Below, in pieces: positions 1 through 11,447 of a DNA stretch of 64,000 nucleotides (position 1 is its first letter; each line of letters starts with the position of its first letter). Made by a program: the position numbers and the translations under genes. Source of the stretch: Diplolepis rosae (Eukaryota > Arthropoda > Insecta > Hymenoptera > Diplolepididae); NCBI GenBank assembly GCA_030998225.1, contig JAPYXD010000714.1, forward strand, positions 7,254,001 to 7,318,000, read 5' to 3'. A model generated the notes under the pieces. The model had not been told where the DNA came from. It made no database searches and saw only the letters and a list, made by a program, of their open reading frames with translations.

Positions 1-710
1 TAAAAAAGATATGCGTAGGCGCGTGTAGAATACACACACAGTCCGAGAGTAGAAGACCAACGACCCCACATAATAATGAACGAATTTAGCTAATATTTGT
101 ATTAAGAGGAAACACCACTCTTAGTGGAATTGGAAAAGCGTTTTTTTGACAATTCTTTTTTGGGTGGAAGGAAAGGTGATAGAGAAATAATACTTGGGGT
201 AGTTATGCTGCGTGCCGTTTTAAAAAATCATATTTCGAGAAAAACGCGTTTGAAGTTTTGAAATGTGTTATAGACATGAACAAATTAAAAAAACTTTACT
301 CTTAGAAAACTCTTACTATTAATTTGTTTTTTCCTCATATTTTAGAAGGTTCAAAGCATCTCTTAAGCCAATAAAAGGAAACATGTTTTTCTGAAAATTC
401 TACAGTGTTCTTACCACTTGACTAAATTCGACAGTTTGGATGACCTCCGCGTACTCATTACAGTAATGAATAATATATATAAAGGTTAATTATTTTTACT
501 TTTTGCATTTTACTTAATTTAATAATATCCGCACGTAACATGCAATCATTGTAAAAAAATTTTTAAATCAAATAATATTTCGAATGCAGGACTTTATAGA
601 TTTTTTGCAAATGATATTTCGATAACAAAACTTCGAACGTGTTAAAGAAGAATTTGTTTCGAACGGGGTTTTCAGAATTGAATTATGAAAATAAAATTGC
701 TCAAGTATAG
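1..710. other. AT-rich flank, no gene seen
   Basis: No open reading frame of note, no repeat arm and no recognisable RNA gene was seen. The stretch ends at the left edge of the gypsy LTR at 711, so it is probably the host DNA or older repeat into which that element inserted. Confidence 0.5.
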
Positions 711-1663
711 TGTTACGTCAGAAACGTAACATTTCTCTTCTTAAAAGATCTCGTTTTATGTGAGGATCGGAAGGATCCTCTCTGAGGGATGAGGAATATT
801 CAGTGATTGAGAATGGTTAATGATATAAAATATATTTATTGACAATTAAAATTATATCGAGTAAACACCATGGAAATGGAAATTGAATTGAAATTTGAAA
901 TACCCTCGTAATTAGCCTGAGTTGTGAATTGGTTGATGATTAATTGAGTCCAGTAAAGTGAATATAGTCAGTTGAGTGTAACTTGTAATCTTTAGGTAGT
1001 TGCAGTTGTATAGTAGATTCGTAATCTAGACGGTTGATCTAGTTGATTCTTCGATCCCAGTTTCGAGAAAATTTGGAAGGCGATTCCCCTTCACTTTTCA
1101 AAGTCGTTGAACTCAGCGTCGAGTTAGAATTTAGGTTGGATAGCGGTAGAAATCTGGTGAAGCTGGACTAGACTGACTGGATTGCACTCGCGGTATAGAT
1201 TCGATGGCACTGGACTCGCGTTGGTTACATTGTAGAAATCGGACGTTGACTAACTAACTGAACTGAACTCTATTGGAACTTTCGCTTTTTATAGAACTTT
1301 GAAAGGTCAACTATGAAGAGTAACATGTTATGACCAGTCACATGTTATTAACAGTCACATGCTATTACCAGTCGCATGTTATTACAAGTTACATGCTATT
1401 ACAAGTTACATGTTGTGACTGTAGTGTAGTAGTGCGTTAGTACTGTAGGGCTTCATTCACTTTCTCCCTGGCTCAGTCGATTTGTTATCATGTATGGGTA
1501 TTATAACAACACATGGTAATTTCATATTGATCATCATATTGATCTGTAGATTTGTCTATAACTTAAGTCGATAAAATCACACTCGCTGTAATGCTGTCTT
1601 GATCCCTTTATTGATTTCTCAATCTGCTTGTTACTTGTGGCGGTAGAGTCGCGGGACGTGACA
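711..1663 (-). repeat. 3' LTR of gypsy copy A
   Basis: The boundaries are inferred from the terminal TGTTACG at 711 and CGTGACA ending at 1663. On the minus strand the LTR therefore runs TGTCACG to CGTAACA, the usual TG..CA form with an extended short inverted repeat. Positions 1131-1595 recur at 14141-14622 in the same orientation, as expected of an LTR pair. About 1318-1420 holds five to six imperfect copies of a 16-base unit centred on CATGTTATTAC. The length of 953 bp is long for gypsy LTRs but within range. The left edge was chosen by the terminal motif, not by a matching second copy, so it could be off by a few bases. Confidence 0.75.
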
Positions 1664-1673
1664 CCTACCCCTT
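1664..1673 (-). promoter_or_regulatory. Polypurine tract of gypsy copy A
   Basis: Read on the minus strand this is AAGGGGTAGG directly before the LTR start TGTCACG. A purine run at this place primes plus-strand DNA synthesis in LTR retrotransposons. It fixes the orientation of the element and the inner edge of the 3' LTR. Confidence 0.7.
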
Positions 1674-3119
1674 AATTCGTACGCGGGGAGTTAACGATCC
1701 GCGATCGAAACTTCGGTAGAAGAATAAAATTTTTAATCCAGGATGCTTACTCAATCAAGTACATATTTTCAATTTAATTTTCCAATTTATAACATAAAAA
1801 TTTTGTTCATACATAGGAATTAACATTTTAAATTATTGTTGTGAATTAAAAATTTATAACAAGTTTTACATAAATGCATAGTAATAACAGAGGATACAAT
1901 TTTGGAAATATTACAATCATTGATGACATGTGTTAAGTGATAATCAGGTGATTTGACAAAAAAAAAATTTGATAATAATTATTTAGATTTACAACATTAT
2001 GATTGTTGATGAAAAGAAGATTAGAAACTGTAAAATTTAATCGATTAGACATAAAATAGTAAAGAGCAATTTACATGAATTGCGATCGTTGAGGTATACA
2101 TTAGTAAAAATAAAATCTGGAAAGCATTAAAAATTAGTGATTATACATAGAACAGAAATTGGCATACATAATATTTATAATAGTGATTTAAAAATATTAG
2201 GATCTTTGATTACACATATGAATTAATAGACGTTGTAACTTGGTACATTGAAGAGAAAAAACTTGGTTAAGTCTGAAATTGATTTCTTCAAAACATGGCA
2301 TTGCGATTGTTTATTATTACTTTTACAGGTTTCTGAAAATTAATTTCATGAACTTCAATTTGATTGCTGTATTATTAAATAAATAAAATGATCATAAGAA
2401 AAACAATTTTACATAATAACAGGGTAATAGATTTTCCTACAACTCTTGTACTTTAAAATTGTTTTTCTAATCTCTCTTGTAAAATTAATAGAGTTATTTG
2501 TGTATGAAACATATGAAGAATAGTAATTATTCAATTTGTTATTGTTGCACATCAATTTCTATTGGAAAAGCAATTTGTAGATTAACAATTTTGTAACGCC
2601 ATCGCACAGTTGAGATTTACAGACTCAATATTTGTAGAAACTGTTCTTCCAATAGGATGGGAATCAAGAAAACTTCCCATGATAGAAGAAAATCAAAATC
2701 GAAATTATATTTATGATGGCACCGATTATGAAGTGCTTATTGATTCTTGTCAGAAAAAGTCTTTTTTTTCATCCAAAAATGAAGAAAAATGCAAATATTT
2801 CTATATTTTTCTTCAAGTGATGATATATAATGTTGATTCGAATGAAAACTAGCATTTGTCTCACTAAAAAGGTTTTTAGTTTGTTTTTTGAAAGGTTGGT
2901 GTACAAAAATAAAATTGAATAGATTAAATGCAAAGAAAGTACTCATAAGAATTTTAAAGAAATATAATTTCTTTGTGATGATATTAGATTATTAGTTTTT
3001 ACTGAACAGAAGAGAAAAGTTGAAAAATTTAGATGCATTTGATAAATACTTGCTAGGTTGAGGAGTTTAATTTACTCTAAAAAAAACATATATTCAATAA
3101 TATATTGAAATTTTTTGAT
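1674..3119 (-). other. 3' non-coding region of gypsy copy A
   Basis: AT-rich DNA between the integrase end and the polypurine tract, with no convincing env frame on the minus strand. About 1790-3060 is repeated, with small indels, at 59505-60440. That marks it as part of the element and not host DNA. The short plus-strand frame at 2610-2852 is antisense to the element and is not conserved as a frame in the second copy. Confidence 0.6.
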
Positions 3120-4085
3120 TGCTATTTAAAGGTAAAATGAGATTCTCGAATCTCTGAAATAGAAAAAATATGATTAGAATAAAATTTCAAATTATCTTTT
3201 TGTTTAAAAACTTTTCCTGGTTTACTTATTCTAAAAGCTTTGGTTTCATGCAAAGCTTATATTATTTTAAGTTTTTAATTTTTCCTCCTTTTAATAAAAA
3301 TACATTATCCCCAATTTTTATTTCCAAGGGATTTATTTTTCTATCGTGTTACATTTTTGATTTTTCTTTTGCCTTTATGAGGTTTTCTCTTGCTTGTGTT
3401 GGCATTTCATGCAGTTGTGTGAAAGTTGAACAAATAATCATCATAGGTTTGCAATTTTTCATTTTGTGATAGAGGTTCACTAGAGGGTTCACGGGCTAAT
3501 TTGCCAAAAACTAATTCGTAAAGCGTACAATTTGTGGCTTCGTGTACACTTGTGTTATATAAAAACATTGCTAATTCTAGCCAATCATCCCACTCTGAGT
3601 TTTTTGCTACAAATTGTTTGAGATATTATCCTAGGACATGATGTGATCGCTCAAGTGATCCTTCGGATTGAGGATGAAAAGCTGTGGTACGAAATTGTTT
3701 GATTCTAAAGCGTTTTGCTAATCTTTTTAATAAAAGGCTTAAAAACTCTTTGCCTAGATCCGTTAGTACTCCTTTTGGCGATCCAAATATGCAAATAAAT
3801 TTTTTCACGAACGCGTCTGCTATTGTACCAGCTTGATGATTAGGAAGAGGTATTGCTAGAGAATATTTTGTAAAATTGTCTTGTATAGTGAGAATATACA
3901 GATTTCCAGACTTTGTTTCTGGTAGTGGACCAACAATATCCATTGATATTTTTTCGAAGGGTGGGTGTATCGGTAATAACCATAGGATTTTTAGTTTTAA
4001 CCCGAACTAATTTTTTTATTTGGCATTGTAAACTGCCTTGAATATACGTTTTAATAACGACTTTCATATTTTCTCAAAAATTTTT
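3120..4085 (-). pseudogene. gypsy integrase (DDE core and C-terminal part)
   Basis: Integrase inserts the element cDNA into the chromosome. From the right, the frame shows the tail of the zinc-binding region (QGSLQCQIKK near 4030), then the core with MDIVGPLPE (first Asp, near 3940), VLTDLGKEF (second Asp, near 3770), FHPQSEGSLERSHHVL (catalytic Glu, near 3650), and a C-terminal part of type GKLAREPSS to about 3120. All three acidic residues are visible, but the frame is broken. A stop lies just upstream of 4067, where a Trp codon is expected, a frameshift lies near 3950, and another lies near 3625. The N-terminal zinc finger is cut by the R1-clade insertion. Confidence 0.85.
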
Positions 4086-4132
4086 TTGGCGAATTGGATT
4101 ATAGGTCATTGTGACACATTTTTTTTTTTTTT

Positions 4133-4568
4133 GTGACGAGGAAAAACGGCAAAATCTTTTATAGACGTTGTACAGGACTCTCCTATGACGGGTCTACGCA
4201 TACCTGTTAAAACCAAAAAACCCCCTCTCTCGAACCAATACACCACCCGCGGAACCGCCTTTCAGCTTTAAACTTCACGGGTGGTTGATTCCATTAAAGT
4301 CGCGTACGACTCTTCCGTCATCCGTTCGCTCGGAACTTCCATCCGCGGCCACACGCCCACTAGGCAAACCGTCTAGCCGTGCCACTCAGGGCAGAAACAA
4401 AGAGATTCCTCGCCCGAACGACGCGGGCAGCCAAGTCTACCCGAGACGCAGGACCGCGGGTGCAGGCCCCGATGCGATTTCTACTGGCCCTACTCGTTGT
4501 TCATCTCCCGACGCCCATCGAGCTCCCTCGTCCTCATCACAAGTGTGACTAATGATTCGATGAGCTTT
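4133..4568 (-). other. 3' UTR of R1-clade copy 1
   Basis: Non-coding tail between the ORF2 end and the poly(A). The last 75 bases before the poly(A) (4133-4207, minus strand) recur on the plus strand at about 44970-45045, which identifies the copy-3 fragment. Part of it (from 4316) also recurs at 61228 in copy 2. Confidence 0.75.
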
Positions 4569-6434
4569 TCAAATCCGTTCAGACTGGAGCATCCGAGGGA
4601 CCATCGTATCAGGAGTCAGCTCAGCACCCACTGCCTGAACGAGGGCCTCCCTTGCCGCGACCCACTTTGCGCAGACGAAGAGTGCGTGCTCTGCATTATC
4701 CACAGGGGAATCGCAGTGACAACACATCTCCTCGTCTCTTTTCTGAAAGCGCCTCAGGTACGCGTTAAAACAGCCATGGCCTGAGAGCGCTTGCGCCAAA
4801 TAAAAGCCGACCTCTCCGTGCTTTCTGTTTAGCCAGGTGGCGAGCTCCGGGATCAGGCGGTAGGTCCATCTCCCGGTCTGCTCACCATGCCATCTGATTT
4901 ACCATTTCTCGACGAGTTTGCGCCTTCCATCCTTGCGGATGGCCTCCTTCAGGCGAGCAATTTCCTGCGGGTCGGTACAGGTAAGCTCCTTGCTGAGCTG
5001 AAAGGTCTCCTGCCTTTCCTCCGCCCATAAATCTATTGGCAGGACGCTCGCCAGGACCAGAACAGCACTCGTCGAGACGGCTCTATAGGCTGCGACTACT
5101 CTCAGCGCGACAAGTCTCTGCGCCGAGAACAGCCTCCTCTGGATAGCAAGGTTTTGCAGGGCTTTGGCCCAGACCGGAGCTGCATAAAGCAACCTCGAGT
5201 GCACCGCGCTCGCCACCAGTCTCCGTTTTACTTCCCTGGGTCCACCAATGTTTGGCATGAGCCGAGCCAGGCTTGCTCCACATTGGATGCCTCTGGCAGC
5301 TGTGATCCTTAGGTGTTCGCCAAAGCTAAGCCTACGATCCAACTGCACTCCCAGGTACTTTATACTTGTTCTGCACTCGACCTCATGCTCTCCGAGAACG
5401 ATCCTCGGGTACTGAAAGTATCTCCTGTCCGTGACGAGCAAAGCCTCGGTTTTTTCAGGGGCCATTTTGAGGCCTCTTCTATCCAACCAACGCTTTGCTC
5501 GCCGCAGGCTTTCATTGATCCTCAGCTCCAGGATTCCGACGTCATCAGCGGCGCACACGACAAGTGCGTCATCCGCGAAGCCGATGATGCTCGTTCCAGC
5601 AGGTAGGTGCATGCGCAGGAAGTCGTCATACATGACGTTCCAAACGAGTGGACTCACCCGCGACCCTTGAGGAGCGCCACATGTCATCTCTTCTTTGAGA
5701 GACCATTTGTCGCCCTCGTAAATTACCCACCTGTCGCTCAGATAGTCATCTATCATTCGCAACAGGTAGTCTGGAACCTTTTTCCGCATCATCGCTTCGA
5801 TGCAGATGTTCCATCTCACGGTATTGAACGCATTGCGTATGTCAATGCTGACCAATGCGCAGAATCCTTTACGCTTACCAGTTCCCTTTCTTGCATTTGT
5901 GGCGATGTTAACCACAGCTTGGATGGCGTCCATCGTGGACCTGTCTTTCCTGAAACCGAACTGGTTCTCCCAGAGACCGTTCTCCCCGACCAGAAGAGTC
6001 TGAAGCCGTTGTAGAATCAACTCCTCCAGAAGCTTCCCCATCGTATCCAATAGACATATTGGTCTATACAATGAGGGATCCCCAAGCGGTTTGTTGCCCT
6101 TCCTCAGCAGGACCAATCTCTGCTTCTTCCGGTCAGCGAAGAATATCCCCTCCCGAAGACAGGAGTTCAAGGCTTCTAGGAGGATCTCCGGATATGCTCC
6201 GATCACCTCTTGGAGGATTTCGTTCGGCACTCTGTCGATCCCCGGCGCTGTCCTTGCCTTGAGCCTTCCACCTGCTCTCTTTAGTTCCTCGAGAGTGAAG
6301 AGTTCCTCGCGCCGGACCACGCAGGAACTTCGGTCCTGCCTTTGGAACGGCTCCACGTGTGGAAAAAAGCTTCGCACAATATACTGGACTTGATCGAGAT
6401 TGTCCAGGCCCGGGGCCTTTCTTCTAGTCACCAA
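4569..6434 (-). pseudogene. R1-clade ORF2: reverse transcriptase and C-terminal zinc finger
   Basis: Reverse transcriptase for target-primed insertion. A 511-residue open frame (6434-4899) shows the RT blocks in order: LYRPICLLDTMGKLLEE, FGFRKDRSTMDAI, ALVSIDIRNAFNTVRW (first catalytic Asp), APQGSRVSPL, and GFADDALVVC with the FADD catalytic pair. The thumb follows, with SIKYLGVQLDR. It stops at 4899. The remaining tail, in another frame at 4799-4569, carries a Cys-Cys-His-Cys motif (CCHCDS...HALFVCAKW), typical of R1-clade ORF2 C-termini. The RT frame itself has no stop, so this copy is fairly young. The stop before the tail and the broken endonuclease upstream make ORF2 dead. Confidence 0.9.
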
Positions 6435-6543
6435 TTTCTTGGTGACTATTTTAAAGGCAAGACCCCGTGGGTCCTTCTCGACCTCTCCGATCTTGAAGTC
6501 GGCTTTTCTTTATGCCCAGCCTCAAAGCTGCTTTCGCCTTTTT

Positions 6544-7527
6544 TCATGCCTCGTGCAGCAGAAGATCACCCTTTGAGCGAGTGAATCTCCGCCGCGCTGC
6601 GAGGCATTCTCGACGTAGGGTGGCCAACTGGTCATTCCACCAGTTCATTGAACCCCTGGCTTGCCTGCGCTTGCGGCGGGGCATCGAGTAGTGACAAGCT
6701 GCGATAACCTTTTGCCTCACCGAGCGCACAGTGTCCTCCAACGACGCAGCAGGCTCGACCCAACCAAGCTCATCGATGAGCCTGGTCGTTTCGAGATGAA
6801 CTTTAAGCCTCTCCCTGCAGAGCCGTCTCGCGATCCAGGAGGGGCTCCTTCCTTCACTGCCCCTATCCTTATCCACTGCTTGTCGCCCTTTTACTAGATT
6901 GAACTCGATGCACTGGTGGTCACTCAAGGTTGTCTCCTCGAGAACCGACCAGCCGCCTATCCTTGAGGAGAGGCGAGGCGCGGCAATCGTGAGGTCAATT
7001 ATTGACCCCCCGCTTCTCGACTGAACGTAAACTCTTTACCCTGATTTGGGACTATCAGGTCATTCCTAGCGACCATCTCGCCGACCAAGATTCCCCTCCT
7101 GTCTAGGCGGGCCTCACCCTATTCGGGCGAATTACTATTAAAGTCACCCCCTATGAAGGGGTCGCCGGAGAGAAGTAGCAGCTGTACACACGCACACCCG
7201 CCACCTCCACCCAAACGAACCCCGCGTCGGTCTCCAGGAAGTCCCCGGCGCCCAAATCAGGGTTACAAACAAGGATGCCGGCCTTCCTTGATGCATCCTG
7301 ATACCAAGCAGAGTTTTCAGACCACTTGTACTGCTCACTAATGTGCAGCTCTCCATGGCAGTCTGCATCAGGAGGTCCTGGACATCCTTTCCCCTTCCGA
7401 GGTTGAGCTGCAGGAACTTCATTTCCTGCCTCTCAACCTCCGAAGCTCTTCCCGGAAGACCGGGCAGGAGCCGCTCCCTGACACATGGGCGACATCTTTG
7501 TGGCCCCTGTTTACACCTGTCAGGCAC
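6544..7527 (-). pseudogene. R1-clade ORF2: APE-type endonuclease and linker
   Basis: The N-terminal part of ORF2 nicks the target DNA. It starts with MKFLQLNLGRGKDVQDLL at about 7410, the characteristic opening of an apurinic-type endonuclease domain (Asn in LQLNLGR). It continues in shifted frames with the type LVTLIWAPGTSW. It ends with SDHQCIEFNL near 6910, where the SDH catalytic triplet is intact. The linker to the RT is rich in Arg and Lys (6880-6550). At least two frameshifts break the domain. Compared with copy 2 (61912-62700), a central piece around the SEQH motif is missing here. Confidence 0.8.
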
Positions 7528-8711
7528 CTTGCTGGTGCCTTACAACTCCTGGCCAAGTGTCCCGTCGCGCCGCACCTCCAACAGGCGTTTTTCCTGTCGG
7601 GGTTGCTGCAGCCCCGGGACCCGTGACCGTACCCAAGGCACCTGAAGCAGCGGGCGACTTCCACGTGCTCGCGAATGCGGCACTCAACCCACCCGATCCT
7701 CCAATTTACCTAGCTGAAGCAGACGCTCAACGTCTGTCTCAGCCAGCCTGATCACTGCAGTCTTCACCCCACCAAAGCGGGTGAAGAGCCTGCAGGATCC
7801 ATCGAGTGCCGATCTGCCCAGTGCCAAGCACAATGCAGCCACGACCTCTTCTTTCTCAACGGTCTCGTCGAGGTCCCTAATTTCGAGGGACCTCGTCGAG
7901 ACCAGGGCTGATATTTGCGTCCTTTCCCCGACCGCCAGGTCGAGCTCCTTTCGGAAGGTCGAAACGTCTCCCCCCTTTTTGAGGACCAGAAGCACTTCTT
8001 CCTTCCTGGTCCTCAGGATAGAGAGGACCGCAAGTCCTGCCTTCCGGGGGTCGACTTTCGCCTTCATCTCCTTCAAGATGTCGGCGTAGGACTGGCCTTT
8101 CTTCGCCGACACCTTGATGGCGTCGCCCGACCTGGCGTGCGAGGAGCGCTTCGGTTTTAATTTGGCAACAGTTTCCTGTGCCTTTTGCACAGGTTCCTTC
8201 GCCAATTCCTCCAGTTTTTTTTTTCATGTTTTTATTTTTTTCGCCGCGCTTTGTGACCACTTGCCAGTCCCCTTCTTCATTTGGGGCTTGCTCTTGGTCA
8301 CTTGGGCGTACGAGGGTGACGGGCCGCCCTTCCCCCTCTTAGGAGTTTTTTCCTGAGGGGGGGGGCTGCCCTTTTCTCACCCTTCGCCTGGCTTTTTGGG
8401 GTATCTCCCAGAGAAGCCGAACGTGGTCTCTGGAAGATCCTCATTTTTTTCGTGGCGGGGTCGGACTCCAGTCTCTTCTGGATTTCCAACGCGCTTTTCA
8501 TCAGACACTCTTGAGTGTTCAAGAGGCTGCCCAAAACCTCGGCAGCCTCCCTAACACTCGTTTTGACGGTGGTTGGGGTGTTCTGACGCATCCCTTCTTG
8601 TATAACTTTGAGAGCCATACTAAACCTCTCCATTTTTCCGCTTTGCTCCTTCAGGAGTTGAAGGACGTCTTGCCATCCCTCAGCCCCCTGGAGGAGTGTG
8701 TGAGTGCGCAT
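7419..8711 (-). pseudogene. R1-clade ORF1 (gag-like nucleic-acid binding protein)
   Basis: ORF1 proteins of this clade coat the RNA and help target it. The frame starts near 8711 (MRTHTLLQGAEG...) with an acidic/basic helical N-terminal half. It has a Lys-rich middle (8260-8200) and a conserved central domain (8205-7684, including ADILKEMKAKVDP and RFGGVKTAVIRLAE). It ends with CCHC knuckles: CFRCLGYGHGSRGC and CWRCGATGHLARSC, both CX2CX4HX4C, plus a third, imperfect one. At least two frameshifts (near 8300 and 7680) break it. The ORF2 start overlaps or abuts its end near 7410-7530. Confidence 0.85.
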
Positions 8712-9544
8712 CTGGCGCCTTCACCTCTCCATCTCCTTTGTTATTGATTGAAAACATATTAATCCCGTAGTGTCTTAAGACGGTTCGCCCATCATGGGAG
8801 CCCTATCGCAGAAGGGCTACTATCCCCGCCTGTATAGATCCCTAGGTATGTGCGCCGAAACCGAGAAGCGGTTTATCGGATGGTCGATCCGATCGGCACC
8901 TTAAATGAAGCTAGTAAAAAGGTTACGGGATAGGCCCGCGCCATAATGATGCTAAAGGTTTAACGTCACCCCTATCGACCGAGCGGTGCCGGGTTCGCCC
9001 TGACACATGACCCGGACTTCAGGCTAGACGGTGTGCGATTTATCCTACGCAGCGTCGGATATAAGGAAATACTGACCAGGTAATCCTTCATTCCTGCGCC
9101 CGGGCGTCCATGATTTCAACCCCGAAAATGGCTCCAGACAGTAGGAACGTGAGCGGTTTTCCCAATTTAACATGTGGTTTCACCGGACCTTCGCCCTTCG
9201 CGGCAGAACACCGGAGGGACTTACATGTACCCATATTACTTCCACAGAGGTAAGGTACTGACATCGCGTCCTACCCTGGTCGTGAGGTTACTACTCCTCC
9301 CTTGGCTAGTCTATCGGGAATATCCACCAGGCGCCGGCCGCAGCGCATTCACTCAGTAGTACATTCATTCTGGTATGTGTGGGTGTCGGTTTCGTGCATG
9401 TGGTTGTGATGTGACCGCGAGAGGGTTACGAGGGAAGTTTAGCGTCACCGCCGCATGCGCATTTGGGGCGATACCCCGATTGAAGGGCCCCCCGCATTCA
9501 TACCATGTGTTGGGTGTGTTGCGTTCAGTGTCGCTGTAAATGTG
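8712..9544 (-). other. 5' UTR of R1-clade copy 1
   Basis: GC-richer non-coding DNA upstream of ORF1, ending at the presumed target-site duplication at 9545. R1-clade elements carry long 5' UTRs with internal promoters, and the length here fits. Copy 2 leaves the window before this region, so the boundary rests on the return of gypsy coding sequence at 9545 and on the flanking repeat. Confidence 0.6.
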
Positions 9545-10700
9545 TTGTGTCATTAATTGTGATCTTTGTGCTTTTGTTGGATATTGCGTTATGCCATTAC
9601 AAATTATTATTTTCGTAAGTGAGTTTGCAAAAACTAAATCAAATATTAATTTTATTTCTTCCCAAGCTGTATGGTTGATTTTTAAAGTTTTTGAAATACT
9701 AATTGATCGTAAATTCACTTTTTGAGATGATTCGTGTAATGAATAAATTGACAATTTTATATTATTTAGGGTTCCAGATAAATTGTCTTGAATTTCTCCT
9801 TCAATCAGAAGATCAAAATGATAATAGTTTCCTTTTTTAATTTCTTTCGCTGTTACCTTCTGTAATTTTTTAAATTTTAATAAAATTCCACGTTTTTCTA
9901 GACTTTTTGATCCATTATCTCGAGAATTTCCATTTGATGTAACGAAATATACATAATTATCTATTCGCATCGTTAATTGATCGAGACATTCAACGATATT
10001 TTTATCGTTTTTTGTTTATTTCAGAATTTCGTTTATTAAAAGTGTCTTCGATATTTTCATTTTCAAAAATTTCTTCAATACAAGAGTTTTCAGAGTTTTC
10101 TTCATCTTCAGGTTCTATATCAATTACTTCGTCTTCAGAAGTAGAAAAATAATTTTCGCTTTCTTCCTCTTGGGGCATAATAAATTGTTTAGTTATTTTT
10201 TGCTTGGATTTCTTTTAAATAGTCCAAATATTCAGGATCAGAATCACGATCAGAGTCGGAATCTGATTCTACTTTTGTTCGGCTATCTTTTTGTATATTT
10301 ATTTCTGGTAATTCATTTTAATATATTTGTTTTCTTGATCTACCTCTCTTTCTTTTTGTTTCAGAGGGAATACTTTTTGAATTTGTAAGTAGATTTTTTC
10401 TTGGCCTACCTCGAGGTTTTTTACAAGAGGTTTAGAAGAAAAATTTTCTTATAATTTTTCTTGGATTTCATTTTGATTTAAATATTCTAGATTTTTATGC
10501 TGATTTGAATTTTTTGTTTGTTCTTGTTTTTTCTTTTTACCCCTAGTAGTCATGGTTTTCCATGGCGAATTTTCATAATTTATAACAGGAATTTTTGAAG
10601 ATAGTAGTTTAAGTAAATTTTTATATTTGACTATATCTTTATTAATTTTGTTAAGTAATTTCTCATTTAAGATTCCATTGAAAATATCAGATAACCTCAA
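9545..10700 (-). pseudogene. gypsy pol linker between RNase H and integrase
   Basis: Coding remnant in two main pieces. 10700-10449 is Lys/Asn-rich. 9970-9545 opens with MRIDNYVYFVTSNGN and ends in ICNGITQYPTKAQR, a pattern known from the segment before the integrase zinc finger in mdg3/micropia-type gypsy elements. Between them (10440-9990) the frame is broken and includes a run of Ser/Asp repeats. The R1-clade element cuts the gene right after ITQYPTKAQRSQLMTQ. The frame from 9544 to 9365 is R1 5' UTR read by chance. Confidence 0.7.
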
Positions 10701-10778
10701 ATTAACATCGAATATTGGTCCTTCTGAAATTTCACTAAAAACGTTCGCATCATCTTCGACGAATACTGAATTAAAATA

Positions 10779-11345
10779 TTAATTTTTTAAAGTATTTCCT
10801 TTTTTGGTATTATTTTCTTGATTAATTTTTATAAAAGCATTCTCAAAATTCATTTTTTCTCGAGATGTCATGAAGGCATCGTCATCATCTTCGTGTAAAT
10901 TTTTTAATTTTTCTCCATTAATAATAGGGTTTCTTGAAAGAGCGTCTGCATGGACATTCATTTTTCCTGCTTTGTATACTACATCAAAATCATATTCAGC
11001 GAGTTTTATCCTCCAGTACGAAACTCGTGAGTAAGGATCCTTAGAGTTTTGAAACCAAAATAGTGGTTTATGATCAGTTACTAGGGTAAATATCCTTCCA
11101 TATAAATAAGGACGGAAATGAGTGACACAAAATATTATTGCAAGTGCTTCTTTTTCATATGTGTTATATTTTTTCTCAGTGTCACTTAGACTACGTGAAG
11201 CATATGCTATTGGCTTACCCTTGCCTATTTTACCTTGTGGGAATATACTTCCTATTGCGTATCCTGAGGCATCTGTTGTGAGAACAAAGGGTTGAGAAAA
11301 ATCGGGTCGTTGTGAAAGTGGTTCTTCACATAATCTTGATTTCAA
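10779..11345 (-). pseudogene. gypsy RNase H domain
   Basis: RNase H removes the RNA template during reverse transcription. The frame opens with LTTDASGYAIGSI (first catalytic Asp) and continues with PIAYASRSLSDTEKKYNTYE (catalytic Glu region), LVTDHKPLFW (catalytic Asp) and VVYKAGKMNVHADALSRNP, the standard end of Ty3/gypsy RNase H. All motifs are intact within this 188-residue open piece, but it is separated from the RT by a broken 100 bp stretch (11350-11447). Confidence 0.88.
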
Positions 11346-11447
11346 ATGTCAAAAGCTATTTGCTGTTTATCGGTCCACATGAAAGGGGTATCCGTTTTTT
11401 AGAAGTTGATTAAGAGGATTGGCAATTTTGGAAAATCCTTCGATAAA

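Larger units (their letters stand above)
4119..9544 (-). mobile_element. R1-clade non-LTR retrotransposon (copy 1), near full length
   Basis: A 5.4 kb element inserted in the gypsy pol. Its 3' end carries a poly(A), seen as a T run at 4119-4132. It has a 3' UTR, ORF2 (endonuclease, RT, C-terminal zinc finger), ORF1 (gag-like with CCHC knuckles) and a 5' UTR of about 0.8 kb. The flanks read TTGTGTCAT at 9545 and TTGTGACAC at 4110, a likely imperfect target-site duplication of about 8-10 bases. It is more GC-rich than its surroundings. The two-ORF plan, the FADD-type RT and the C-terminal Cys/His motif fit the R1 clade (R1, TRAS, SART, Waldo types). Frameshifts in ORF1 and the endonuclease make it inactive. 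The clade call rests on motif resemblance, without a phylogeny. Confidence 0.85.

Noticed and set aside
2610..2852. 80-residue plus-strand frame
   Set aside because: It lies antisense in the 3' region of a minus-strand gypsy element, and the homologous region in copy B (60190-60350) breaks the frame.
5313..8356. Many plus-strand frames of 60-135 residues
   Set aside because: All are antisense shadows of the GC-rich R1-clade ORF1 and ORF2. The minus-strand frames carry the recognisable RT, endonuclease and CCHC motifs.
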